From Bacteroidales bacterium (GTDB taxonomy: Bacteria; Bacteroidota; Bacteroidia; Bacteroidales; UBA932): DNA of 54,180 bases. Position numbers and translations under genes: made by a program. The stretch covers positions 1 through 54,180 of the forward strand of contig JAKSJO010000018.1 in the NCBI GenBank assembly GCA_024398125.1, in the 5' to 3' direction. This document shows, piece by piece, positions 17,163 through 25,030 of this stretch (positions are counted from its first letter, which is position 1; each line of letters begins with the position of its first letter). The notes below the pieces were generated by a model. It ran no database searches, was not told the DNA's origin, and saw only the letters and a list, made by a program, of their open reading frames with translations.

Positions 17163-17187
17163 CAGCCAATTGTCAGACAAATGTCAG
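17159..17187. promoter_or_regulatory. TGTCAG direct repeat, candidate operator
   Basis: TGTCAG occurs at 17171-17176 and again at 17182-17187, exactly 11 bases apart. An inverted copy (CTGACAG) lies at 17159-17165. Direct half-sites spaced 11 bp are the normal binding mode of PhoB-class winged helices, and the half-site itself resembles the PHO-box TGTCA. The block ends 34 bases before a weak -7 candidate (TATCATTG, 17221-17228) that has no TTG upstream, as for an activator-dependent promoter. A further TGTCAT lies at 17214. Confidence 0.5.
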
Positions 17188-17250
17188 CCTTTTCTGGACT
17201 GATAATCTGGGGATGTCATGTATCATTGCACAGGAAAAGATACATGAAAC

Positions 17251-20145
17251 ATGCGGAAACTGTTATCGTCCCTGCTGATTCTGCAGCTGTCAATCCTCTC
17301 CATTGACGCGCAGGTGGTAATTGATCTTGAGAACTACAACCGTAACCGGAACGTGAGCCTCATGCTGTCATTGCATGACTCAAGGACAAATGATCCGGTG
17401 GCTTCAGCTACGATCTATCTCATTCCCAAGAATGATACGACCATCACGAACTTTGCCATCTCGGACGAAAAAGGCGAGGTGGTTATCCCCGACATTGTTC
17501 CCGGATGGTATCAGGTGAACATCGAGATGATAGGATACAAAGCCTATCGGAAGGATCATAATCTAAAAGAATTCCGCAACAATCTCGGATCCATAGGACT
17601 CGAAGAAGCCCTTGAATCCATAGATGCCGCGACTGTCACAGCGTTGGGGAATGCAGTAGATGTACGAGGAGATACTCTCACGTACAATGCATCGTCATTC
17701 AGTGTGGGCGGGAATGCCATGCTAGAAGATCTGCTAAGGAAGATGCCGGGGATGGAAATCGCCAAGGATGGGACAGTGAGGGTCAATGGCGAACCAGTCG
17801 ACAGAATCACGATAGGAGGAAAGACATTCTTTCTCAGTGACCCTGCAATGGCTGTCCGGAATCTCCCGGCAAAAGTTGTAGAAAGGATACGAATCGTAGA
17901 TAAAGGACGCGAAGACGCGGAGTTCAGCGGAGTCGGCACCAAGGGAGAAAAGGAGAAGGTTATGGATCTGGAACTAAAGGAACAATATCGTAAAGGCTGG
18001 TTCGGGAATGCGAAGCTGGGTGGGGGACGGACGGTTCAAGTAAAGGCCTCGGAAGAAATGCGGCCAGAGGACAAGGCGCTGTTCAATTTGAGTGCGATGG
18101 AGGCATGGTATGATGAAAAGGACCAGTTCACATTCGTAGCCAACGGAAAGAATGCCAGTGAACCAGGTAACGGGTCGATGGTCTATTATTCCGGAACGGA
18201 CGATATTGATGCATTCTCCGAGCGAGAAGGCCTGATGACTTCAGCTCAGGCTGGTGCGAACTGCAATAGCGAAAGAATAGGAGGAATGGAGTCAAGCGCA
18301 AGTGTCGCGTACAACTACAGCCGCAAGGATGCTGAGGAGATGTCTGCCCGTACTTCATTTCAACCTGATGGTACGATTATCAGAAATGGGAGATATAGTG
18401 GGTCTGGCTCCGATGACAGGGTAAGTGCAAGTTTCTACATAAGGAATATCGATACGAGGAAGTATCTGCTCAGTATAAAGCCTGTTTTCTATTACACGAG
18501 AAAGGATCGAAACGAGTCGTTGGGTTCGCAGTCAGTGTTTGAAGACACAATACTTAACACCGGCAGGTCCTTTTCATTGTCTCGGACACATGTTTTCAAT
18601 ACGAGAACAGACTGGAACATTGGAGTCAAGGATCTAGGGAAAACAAAGCGCAGCATAACATTTGGTGGAAGCTTTACATTCAGGGACAAGGACGGGCTGA
18701 GTACTGAGTATTCTGAAATAGTGAATGCTTCAGGCTCGGACCTCAAGGCTTTGGATTATGACACTGATACGGATTATCTCGCAACAGAGGGTGTCTTTTC
18801 ATATGTCGAGCCATTCGGCAATGAGTGGGCGATCCAGACCCGTTTCACGGCCTGCTATATTTCTCAGAAAGATGCCAGGTCTGCGCTTGATGCCGCCGAT
18901 GGCAGCGTCAACGACTTCTATTCAGCTGTTTCCGCTGATAAGGATGTGCTTTTTCGTGAACGCCTGCTTGCACAGTATGAAAAAGCAGGATCCAAGGCCG
19001 TTCTTGGCTTGCAGATCGACCAGGAGAAGAACGAGATAGTTTCCAGGCGCTTTGATATAGAAAATACGCCCAGGAGTGGGTGGGCAGTCAACCTGGCACC
19101 ATACGCCGAGGTTGAGTGGACAGGAAAAGGCAGCGCATTTTCCATGTCTGCAGGAGGGTACTCTGATACCCCTATGGGTACAGTGATCATGCCGGCCTTG
19201 AATATCGCGGATCCGTCCCAGGTCACTGCGGGGAACGTCTTCCTTAAAACTGGTTTTCAGCGGAGTGTGTCGGCTTCCTATAGGTGCAGCAACCCAAAGA
19301 CTTTTTCTTATTTCGATATGCAGGTCTGGGGAAATCTGATGCAGAACAGTGTTGTATACGCGAGCTGGTTTGACGGGAACGGGGTGCGATACGCGATTCC
19401 TGTCAACTCACGGGCTCCTGGGTATGATGCTCTGTCCTATATGCTGTATAGAAGACCGGTCAGCAATGATAGGAAGCTGACATTGACAGTCCAGCCAACG
19501 CTAAGATTCACCGGCAACGTCAGCTATCAGGCAAAAACACGTTTGCCAGGGTTGGATAAGGATTCTTTCGATTATGGCAGGACGATGTCATGGTTCTGGG
19601 GAAATGCGGACGGCGACCGGTTCTACAGCGGCAGCAGCGGTTTCGCTGAAAGCAGGACGACGAGTCTGGACGGTTCCATCGATATTAAGCTTGATTACAG
19701 GGCAAGAGACGTCTCTCTGGCCGTTGGAGCCCATTCCGGCGGCGTCATCAGCCGATATTCCAATGACAAGACGGCTGATAACACTATATGGAATGGCAGG
19801 ATGTCGGCAGAAGCCCTTTGGCATGGCAAAAAGGGCTGGGAGGCAAGATCCGATTTCTCGGCAGATTTCTACAAAGGATACCCGGAAGGATATGGCAAGC
19901 CTGAGTGTCTCTGGAATATGCAGATAAGCAAGACTGTCGGGACCGCAACATTACGGCTATCGGCGGCTGATATACTGAATCAGGAGAGGTCGCTCCGACA
20001 TTTTACTTCGGCAGAGTACATTCAGGATACATATCACAACGTTATGGGAAGATACTTCCTTGTGACAGTCTCCTTCAACTTCGGAAAGATGGGAGCAAGG
20101 CAGAATGAAAAGGCTCAATCTGCCTTTATGCAGATGGCATACTGA
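17251..20145 (+). CDS. outer-membrane beta-barrel protein with plug and carboxypeptidase-like domain
   Basis: 964 residues with a signal peptide (ends SIDAQ). Residues about 35-115 form a carboxypeptidase-regulatory-like beta-sandwich (LHDSRTNDPVASATIYLIP, DEKGEVVIPDIVPGWY). Residues about 120-245 resemble a TonB-receptor plug (MLEDLLRKMPGMEIAKDGTV, PAKVVERIRIV). The rest is a large barrel rich in alternating aromatics, OMP_b-brl_3-like. No TonB box is evident. The final residues are not the usual C-terminal aromatic strand: about 15 polar residues follow a VTVSFNFGK strand. It is probably controlled by the membrane regulator just upstream. The ligand is unknown. Codon use has many AGG, AGA and GGG, unlike the neighbouring core genes. 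Confidence 0.85.
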   Translation: MRKLLSSLLILQLSILSIDAQVVIDLENYNRNRNVSLMLSLHDSRTNDPVASATIYLIPKNDTTITNFAISDEKGEVVIPDIVPGWYQVNIEMIGYKAYRKDHNLKEFRNNLGSIGLEEALESIDAATVTALGNAVDVRGDTLTYNASSFSVGGNAMLEDLLRKMPGMEIAKDGTVRVNGEPVDRITIGGKTFFLSDPAMAVRNLPAKVVERIRIVDKGREDAEFSGVGTKGEKEKVMDLELKEQYRKGWFGNAKLGGGRTVQVKASEEMRPEDKALFNLSAMEAWYDEKDQFTFVANGKNASEPGNGSMVYYSGTDDIDAFSEREGLMTSAQAGANCNSERIGGMESSASVAYNYSRKDAEEMSARTSFQPDGTIIRNGRYSGSGSDDRVSASFYIRNIDTRKYLLSIKPVFYYTRKDRNESLGSQSVFEDTILNTGRSFSLSRTHVFNTRTDWNIGVKDLGKTKRSITFGGSFTFRDKDGLSTEYSEIVNASGSDLKALDYDTDTDYLATEGVFSYVEPFGNEWAIQTRFTACYISQKDARSALDAADGSVNDFYSAVSADKDVLFRERLLAQYEKAGSKAVLGLQIDQEKNEIVSRRFDIENTPRSGWAVNLAPYAEVEWTGKGSAFSMSAGGYSDTPMGTVIMPALNIADPSQVTAGNVFLKTGFQRSVSASYRCSNPKTFSYFDMQVWGNLMQNSVVYASWFDGNGVRYAIPVNSRAPGYDALSYMLYRRPVSNDRKLTLTVQPTLRFTGNVSYQAKTRLPGLDKDSFDYGRTMSWFWGNADGDRFYSGSSGFAESRTTSLDGSIDIKLDYRARDVSLAVGAHSGGVISRYSNDKTADNTIWNGRMSAEALWHGKKGWEARSDFSADFYKGYPEGYGKPECLWNMQISKTVGTATLRLSAADILNQERSLRHFTSAEYIQDTYHNVMGRYFLVTVSFNFGKMGARQNEKAQSAFMQMAY

Positions 20146-20148
20146 AAA

Positions 20149-21075
20149 CTACCAGCCCTTCTTTATGTTCTCGGCGATGCCGTGAGCCAGTCTCTGGCGT
20201 GCTTCGACGCTTGCCCAGGCTGTGTGTGGAGTGAGCCTGAGGAGCTCTGGATGGGCGGTGTGGAGGAGTGGACTGCAGGCTGGAAGCGGTTCCTTGACGA
20301 ACACGTCGAGTGCGGCTCCTCCGATGCTGGCGGAGTCAATCGCGGCTGCAAGAGCCTTTTCGCTGACTATGCCTCCGCGACCCATGTTGACAATGATTGC
20401 CTCCGGCTTCATGAGCGCAAGCTCGCGTTCACCTACCAGACCGTCTGTCCTCTCGTTGAGCGGGGCATGCACTGAGATTACATCCGACTCGCTCATCAGC
20501 TGATCCAGCGGGATCGAAGGATAATCGCTGCAATGGCTGGTTCCTGATGTGGAATAGTAGCTGACCTTCATGCCGAATGCGCTTGCGACTGCAGCTACCC
20601 TCTTTCCGATGGCGCCGAGGCCGATGATTCCCATGCGCTTGCCGTCCAGCTCGCGGAATGGCTTGCTGAGGTCTGTGAACATGCCGGATGCCGAATATGT
20701 GCCGTTCTTGACTCTGGCGTCAAAGTATGGCGCGTTGCCCATGAGCGAAAGGATGTGCATGAATGTAGCCTGGACAACGGCTTCGGTTGAATATGCGGCT
20801 ACATTGCGTACCGGTATCCCCTTGGATGTTGCGTATGGGATGTCGATGTTGTTAGTGCCTGTCGCTGCCTCACATATCAGCCTGAGGGCAGGCGCTGCGT
20901 CTATGAGATCCTTTGTGACCCTGACCTTGTTGATGATGAGGACATCACAGTCCTGGACTCTTTTCAGGGCCTCTTCAGGGGTGGAATTGTCATAGCAGGT
21001 GAGTTCTCCGAGCTCAGCTATTTCGGTCAATGGGGTGTCTCCCATCGTTGCCGCATCGAGAAATACGATCTTCAT
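20149..21075 (-). CDS. D-2-hydroxyacid dehydrogenase
   Basis: 308 residues, NAD(P)-dependent reductase of 2-oxo acids, perhaps hydroxypyruvate/glyoxylate. The nucleotide fold shows GIIGLGAIGKRVA. The catalytic set is visible: Arg in NMGRGGIVSEKAL, Glu in VKEPLP, and His in LTPHTAW. The substrate loop NVAAYSTEAVVQ also fits. It runs towards the barrel gene and ends 3 bases from it, without a hairpin between. It is divergent from typA. The substrate cannot be decided from sequence. Confidence 0.88.
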   Translation of the reverse strand: MKIVFLDAATMGDTPLTEIAELGELTCYDNSTPEEALKRVQDCDVLIINKVRVTKDLIDAAPALRLICEAATGTNNIDIPYATSKGIPVRNVAAYSTEAVVQATFMHILSLMGNAPYFDARVKNGTYSASGMFTDLSKPFRELDGKRMGIIGLGAIGKRVAAVASAFGMKVSYYSTSGTSHCSDYPSIPLDQLMSESDVISVHAPLNERTDGLVGERELALMKPEAIIVNMGRGGIVSEKALAAAIDSASIGGAALDVFVKEPLPACSPLLHTAHPELLRLTPHTAWASVEARQRLAHGIAENIKKGW

Positions 21076-21120
21076 GGTGTAGTGCGTTGAATTTCAAGCG
21101 TCCGAACGTGTCCGCTCAGA

Positions 21121-21171
21121 CAAATTTAGCATAAATAATTCACACTATTTTCGAAGAAATGAGTAATTTTG
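21121..21171. promoter_or_regulatory. divergent promoters: 2-hydroxyacid dehydrogenase (left) and typA (right)
   Basis: On the minus strand TAAATTTG (21128-21121) lies 45 bases before the dehydrogenase ATG. On the plus strand TAATTTTG (21164-21171) lies 37 bases before typA. Both fit TAnnTTTG. Confidence 0.6.
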
Positions 21172-21208
21172 CAGGATTTTTAGAAATAGACAAAGAGAAA
21201 TAGCTTAT

Positions 21209-23020
21209 ATGCAGGAAATCAGGAACATTGCGATCATCGCTCACGTCGACCATGGTAAGACCACCCTCGTCGACAGGATGATCTATCAGGCAAACCTTGT
21301 CCGTCAGCCAGAGAATCTCGGCCAGCTGATCATGGACAACAACGACCTCGAGCGTGAAAGAGGTATCACCATTCTGGCGAAGAACGTTTCGCTGGTATAT
21401 AAGGGCGTCAAGATCAACGTAATCGATACCCCAGGACATAGCGACTTCGGTGGCGAGGTAGAGCGTGTCCTCAATATGGCGGACGGTGTGCTCCTTCTCG
21501 TCGATGCATTCGAAGGATGTATGCCTCAGACCCGTTTCGTCCTCCAGAAGGCGCTCGAGATGGGCAAGAAGCCAGTCGTTGTTGTCAACAAGGTGGACAA
21601 GCCTAACTGCCGCCCTGACGAGGTCCAGGAAGAAGTCTTCGACCTTATGTGCAACCTTAACGCAACCGAGGATCAGCTTGACTTCAAGACCATCTTCGGA
21701 AGTGCAAAGCAGGGCTGGATGTCAAACGACTGGAACGAGCCTACCAACGATATCACTGCACTTCTCGATGCAATCCTTGAGGAAGTCCCTGCACCGCAGG
21801 TGATCGAGGGTACCCCTCAGATGCTTATCTCGTCTCTCGAGTATTCTCCATACGTAGGCCGTATCGCAGTCGGCCGTATCACCCGAGGATCGCTCAAGAC
21901 AGGTCAGAACATCAGTCTCTGCAAAAGATACGATATCATCCAGAAGCAGAAGATCAAGCAGCTCCAGATCTTCGAAGGCCTTGGTAAGGCAAATGTGGAA
22001 GAGGCAATGTGCGGCGACATCTGCGCAGTTGTAGGTATCGATGGATTCGAGATCGGTGACACCATCGCTGATTTCGAGAATCCGGAGGCACTTCCACCAA
22101 TCGCCATCGACGAGCCTACCATGAGCATGCTCTTCAGCATCAACAACTCTCCTTTCTTCGGCAAGGACGGTAAGTTCGTTACCTCACGTCACATCAAGGA
22201 CAGACTTGACAAGGAGCTTGAGAAGAATCTTGCGCTTCGTGTGAAGCCTGGTCTTACCGCTGATTCATTCGTGGTGTTCGGCCGTGGTGTTCTTCACCTC
22301 TCGGTCCTCATCGAGACCATGCGCCGCGAAGGCTTTGAGCTACAGGTTGGACAGCCTAAGGTACTTGACAAGACAATCAACGGAGTGCGCTGCGAACCTA
22401 TCGAGGATCTTTCAATCGAGGTTCCGGAGGCATTCGTCGGTGCTGCTATCGAAATATCAACCCGCCGCAAGGGCGCCCTCATCCGCATGGAGCCAAGAGG
22501 GGACAGGACCCTGCTCGAGTTCGAAATTCCTACCAGAGGTCTCATGGGACTCCGCAGCAACCTTCTTACTGCCAGCCAGGGAGAGGCAATCGTTGCTCAC
22601 AGATTCAAGGAGTATCAGCCGTTCAAGGGAGAGATCGAGCGTCGTAACAATGGCTCGCTCGTTTCACTCGAGACAGGAGAGGCTATCGCATACTCGATGA
22701 ACAAGCTTCTCGACCGCGGTCGCTTCTTTGTGGAGCCTGGTGAGGAAATCTATGGTGGTCAGGTGCTTGGCGAGCATACCCGCGAGCGTGACCTGAACAT
22801 CAATGTCTGCAAGACTAAAAAGCTCACCAACGTGCGTGCAGCCGGTTCTGACGAGAAGGTTATGCTGCCTCCTGCAATCAAGTTCTCGCTTGAGGAAGCC
22901 CTCGAGTATATCCAGGAGGACGAGCTCGTCGAGGTGACTCCGCATCACATGAGATTGAGGAAGATTCTCCTCGATCCTATTGAGAGAAAGAGAAAAGGCG
23001 GCGAAGACGATTGTTTATAG
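21209..23020 (+). CDS. typA: GTP-binding protein TypA/BipA
   Basis: 603 residues. Translational GTPase related to EF-G, linked to ribosome assembly and stress growth. G motifs: AHVDHGKTTLVDRM, ERGITI, DTPGHSDFGGE, NKVDKPN. They are followed by domain II (VGRITRGSLKTGQ), the EF-G-like domains III and V, and the BipA-specific C-terminal domain (VMLPPAIKFSLEEALEYI). Complete length. The -33 element of the following yceD promoter lies within its last codons. Confidence 0.97.
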   Translation: MQEIRNIAIIAHVDHGKTTLVDRMIYQANLVRQPENLGQLIMDNNDLERERGITILAKNVSLVYKGVKINVIDTPGHSDFGGEVERVLNMADGVLLLVDAFEGCMPQTRFVLQKALEMGKKPVVVVNKVDKPNCRPDEVQEEVFDLMCNLNATEDQLDFKTIFGSAKQGWMSNDWNEPTNDITALLDAILEEVPAPQVIEGTPQMLISSLEYSPYVGRIAVGRITRGSLKTGQNISLCKRYDIIQKQKIKQLQIFEGLGKANVEEAMCGDICAVVGIDGFEIGDTIADFENPEALPPIAIDEPTMSMLFSINNSPFFGKDGKFVTSRHIKDRLDKELEKNLALRVKPGLTADSFVVFGRGVLHLSVLIETMRREGFELQVGQPKVLDKTINGVRCEPIEDLSIEVPEAFVGAAIEISTRRKGALIRMEPRGDRTLLEFEIPTRGLMGLRSNLLTASQGEAIVAHRFKEYQPFKGEIERRNNGSLVSLETGEAIAYSMNKLLDRGRFFVEPGEEIYGGQVLGEHTRERDLNINVCKTKKLTNVRAAGSDEKVMLPPAIKFSLEEALEYIQEDELVEVTPHHMRLRKILLDPIERKRKGGEDDCL

Positions 23021-23040
23021 ATTTTTTTTGATTAACTTTG
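23011..23040 (+). promoter_or_regulatory. promoter of yceD-rpmF-tRNA-Arg
   Basis: TTG (23011-23013), exactly 19 bases, TAACTTTG (23033-23040). The yceD ATG is 10 bases past the -7 element, so the transcript leader should be only a few bases long. Confidence 0.8.
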
Positions 23041-23050
23041 CATCCCTTTT

Positions 23051-23578
23051 ATGGTTATTCCCGTAAATGGACTTGCCAACGGCAGGACGGAATATAGCTG
23101 GAAGCTTGACGGATCGTTCTTTAGCGCATTCGACAATTCGGAAATCAAAGACGCACGGATTGAAGTTGTCGCAGAGGTCGAGAAGTCAGGGCGTTTTATC
23201 GGCGTTGAGGTCAGCATGAATGGTGAAGTGGTCGTCGAGTGCGACCGTTGCCTTGAAGACCTGACACTTCCGATTGACACCCAGGCGCGCCTCAGCATCA
23301 AGTTCGGTGCAACGGCTGAGACAGCTGAGACGGATGATCGCGAAATCATCACACTTCCTGACGGCGAAGCGGAGTTGGATATGGATCAGATAGTCTATGA
23401 CTACTGTTGTCTCGATCTTCCGGTTCAGAGAGTCCACGAAGAAGGCGGATGCAATCCTGAGGTTCTCAGACATCTTGCCGACGAGGATGAGATCAAGGAG
23501 GAACAGCCTGACGGTCCGATGGACTCACCGTTCGCGGCTCTGAAGGCACTTATGGAAAAGAATAATAGTAATAATTAA
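23051..23578 (+). CDS. YceD/DUF177 family protein
   Basis: 175 residues of the DUF177 family, which is almost always encoded just before rpmF and has been tied to 23S rRNA processing or accumulation in other bacteria. The conserved VVECDRCLEDLTLPI with paired cysteines and the acidic DDREIITLPDGEAELDMDQI segment are present. A second cysteine cluster, YDYCCLDLPVQ to EEGGCNPEV, follows. rpmF starts 14 bases later. The leader is very short by the promoter position. Confidence 0.88.
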   Translation: MVIPVNGLANGRTEYSWKLDGSFFSAFDNSEIKDARIEVVAEVEKSGRFIGVEVSMNGEVVVECDRCLEDLTLPIDTQARLSIKFGATAETAETDDREIITLPDGEAELDMDQIVYDYCCLDLPVQRVHEEGGCNPEVLRHLADEDEIKEEQPDGPMDSPFAALKALMEKNNSNN

Positions 23579-23592
23579 AAAGTAATAGTAAA

Positions 23593-23775
23593 ATGGCACA
23601 TCCAAAACACAAAATCTCTAAGCAGAGAAGAGACAAGAGAAGAACTCATGACTTCGCTCCTGTTCCTACCCTTGCCACTTGCTCTAACTGTGGTGCTACC
23701 ATCATGTATCACAGAGTATGCCCTGAGTGCGGCTACTACAGAGGACGTCAGATCATCGAGAAGAGCGCTGAGTAG
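23593..23775 (+). CDS. rpmF: 50S ribosomal protein L32, zinc-ribbon form
   Basis: 60 residues: MAHPKHKISKQRRDKRRTHD, then CSNCG and CPECG, an intact CxxC-CxxC zinc ribbon (C-plus form), unlike the zinc-free L33 and L28 in this window. It follows yceD in the universal order. tRNA-Arg lies 24 bases downstream on the same transcript. Confidence 0.97.
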   Translation: MAHPKHKISKQRRDKRRTHDFAPVPTLATCSNCGATIMYHRVCPECGYYRGRQIIEKSAE

Positions 23776-23799
23776 TTCTTCCCGGATGGGGCTCTTGAT

Positions 23800-23871
23800 G
23801 GCCCTATAGTTCAAGGGATAGAACGAAGGTTTCCTAAACCTTAAATACAGGTTCGAGTCCTGTTGGGGCTA
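23800..23871 (+). tRNA. tRNA-Arg (anticodon CCT)
   Basis: Acceptor GGCCCTA pairs with TGGGGCT (G-U at the first and sixth pairs), discriminator A. Anticodon loop TTCCTAA (CCT) between AAGGT and ACCTT. T arm ACAGG-TTCGAGT-CCTGT. CCA is not encoded. No separate promoter is seen, so it is probably processed from the yceD-rpmF transcript. It reads the AGG codon. Confidence 0.93.
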
Positions 23872-23872
23872 C

Positions 23873-23906
23873 GAAAAAGGGTTGACCGTTCGGTCAACCC
23901 TTTTTC
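23873..23906. terminator. bidirectional terminator between tRNA-Arg and the M23/LysM gene
   Basis: A 15-bp perfect stem (GAAAAAGGGTTGACC and complement) around GTTC, with A-run and T-run inside the stem. It serves tRNA-Arg to the left and the leftward operon that ends at 23930. Confidence 0.9.
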
Positions 23907-23929
23907 GTGTCTCCATCAGGACGAGAACC

Positions 23930-24988
23930 TTATTTCACTCTCAGCTTGCGGCCGAGGCTCAGGATGGTTGTCTCCTTGATGCCGTTCCATGCACAGATCT
24001 GGCGGACGGATGTACCGTACTTGCGTGCAAGTGCACTGAGGGTATCGCCCTGTCTGATGGTATGGTAGCGTTTTGCGGCTTCTTCAGCGGCCTTCTTCTC
24101 GGCAGCGGCGCGGTCCTCTGCTTCGGCAAGCAGAATCTCTTCCTCCTCGTCCTCGGACTGAGGAACGTAGTTGCTGCTTGCGCTCAGGTATTTGCGGCGA
24201 AGGGTGAATGCACTGTACCTAAGTTCACCGCTCTCGAAGTCGATAAGCCATTCCGGATCGAAGGCATAGCCTTTATATCTTGTCTCGAAATGGAGGTGCG
24301 GACCGGTGGAACGGCCTGTGCTGCCGCCAAGGCCGATGACATCGCCTGCATGAACCCACTGTCCTGGCTCCACGCCTAACTTGGAAAGATGACCGTATGA
24401 AGTCTCAAGGCCATTCTCATGTCTGATGATGACAAGGTTGCCGTAGCCGCGTGAATAGCGTGCGACACGTACTTTTCCATCGAATGCGGCATACACTGGA
24501 TTTCCAGTCTTGAGGGGAAGGTCTACACCCTGATGTCTGCGTCCACGTCTATAGCCAAACTTGGAATAGACCTTGGTCTGGAAAGGACAGCAGTACTGCG
24601 ACGTGGTGTCTACCAGCCAGAGTGTTATGCGCTCGGGAAGCGAAGACAGCTCGGCATGGTATGGATCGGAATTCTCGTTGTCCCAGTTGGTGCTGAAATA
24701 GTCTTCGTTCTTGATAAGGTCACCGTTCTTCTCGTATCTCCATGTATGGTCATCCATAAGGACCAGAATGACGCGGGGATCGGATGTCTCCAGTGTGTCG
24801 TATGGCTTGGCTCCTGTCGGAACCATGGATTTCTTAGGCTTCAGGTCCTCTCTGGGTATCAGCAGCTCAGCGCGGTCAAGAGTCATTTCTGTGGAATCCG
24901 GGCGTGCTCTGAAATTTCTAGCTGCGGCTGAGAGTATGAAGCTCGACGCTATCAACAGCGTCATGGTCAGTCGTTTAGGAAAATTCAT
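23930..24988 (-). CDS. M23 peptidoglycan endopeptidase with C-terminal LysM
   Basis: 352 residues, signal peptide (SSFILSAAA). The M23 domain (about 150-260) has the zinc motif HQGVDLPL (HxxxD), then SYGHLSK and GPHLHFETR (HxH), so it looks catalytically competent. An acidic, Ala-rich linker (SEDEEEEILLAEAEDRAAA) leads to a LysM repeat (about 308-352, YHTIRQGDTLSALARKYG), which should bind peptidoglycan. It is last in the leftward ruvX-def-mutase operon, 42 bases after the mutase. A role in cutting cell-wall cross-links during growth is likely. Confidence 0.92.
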   Translation of the reverse strand: MNFPKRLTMTLLIASSFILSAAARNFRARPDSTEMTLDRAELLIPREDLKPKKSMVPTGAKPYDTLETSDPRVILVLMDDHTWRYEKNGDLIKNEDYFSTNWDNENSDPYHAELSSLPERITLWLVDTTSQYCCPFQTKVYSKFGYRRGRRHQGVDLPLKTGNPVYAAFDGKVRVARYSRGYGNLVIIRHENGLETSYGHLSKLGVEPGQWVHAGDVIGLGGSTGRSTGPHLHFETRYKGYAFDPEWLIDFESGELRYSAFTLRRKYLSASSNYVPQSEDEEEEILLAEAEDRAAAEKKAAEEAAKRYHTIRQGDTLSALARKYGTSVRQICAWNGIKETTILSLGRKLRVK

Positions 24989-25030
24989 ATACGTCTTCTA
25001 TAGTTGTATGCAGTCTAAAGGCTGCAATTA

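Noticed and set aside
16319-20148. Integrated element with att sites at tRNA-Leu
   Set aside because: No integrase or recombinase and no repeat of the tRNA 3' end was seen within the window, so only a compositional hint remains.
20163-20995. Plus-strand open frames across the 2-hydroxyacid dehydrogenase gene
   Set aside because: They are antisense to a complete dehydrogenase with all catalytic residues and look like codon-bias shadows.
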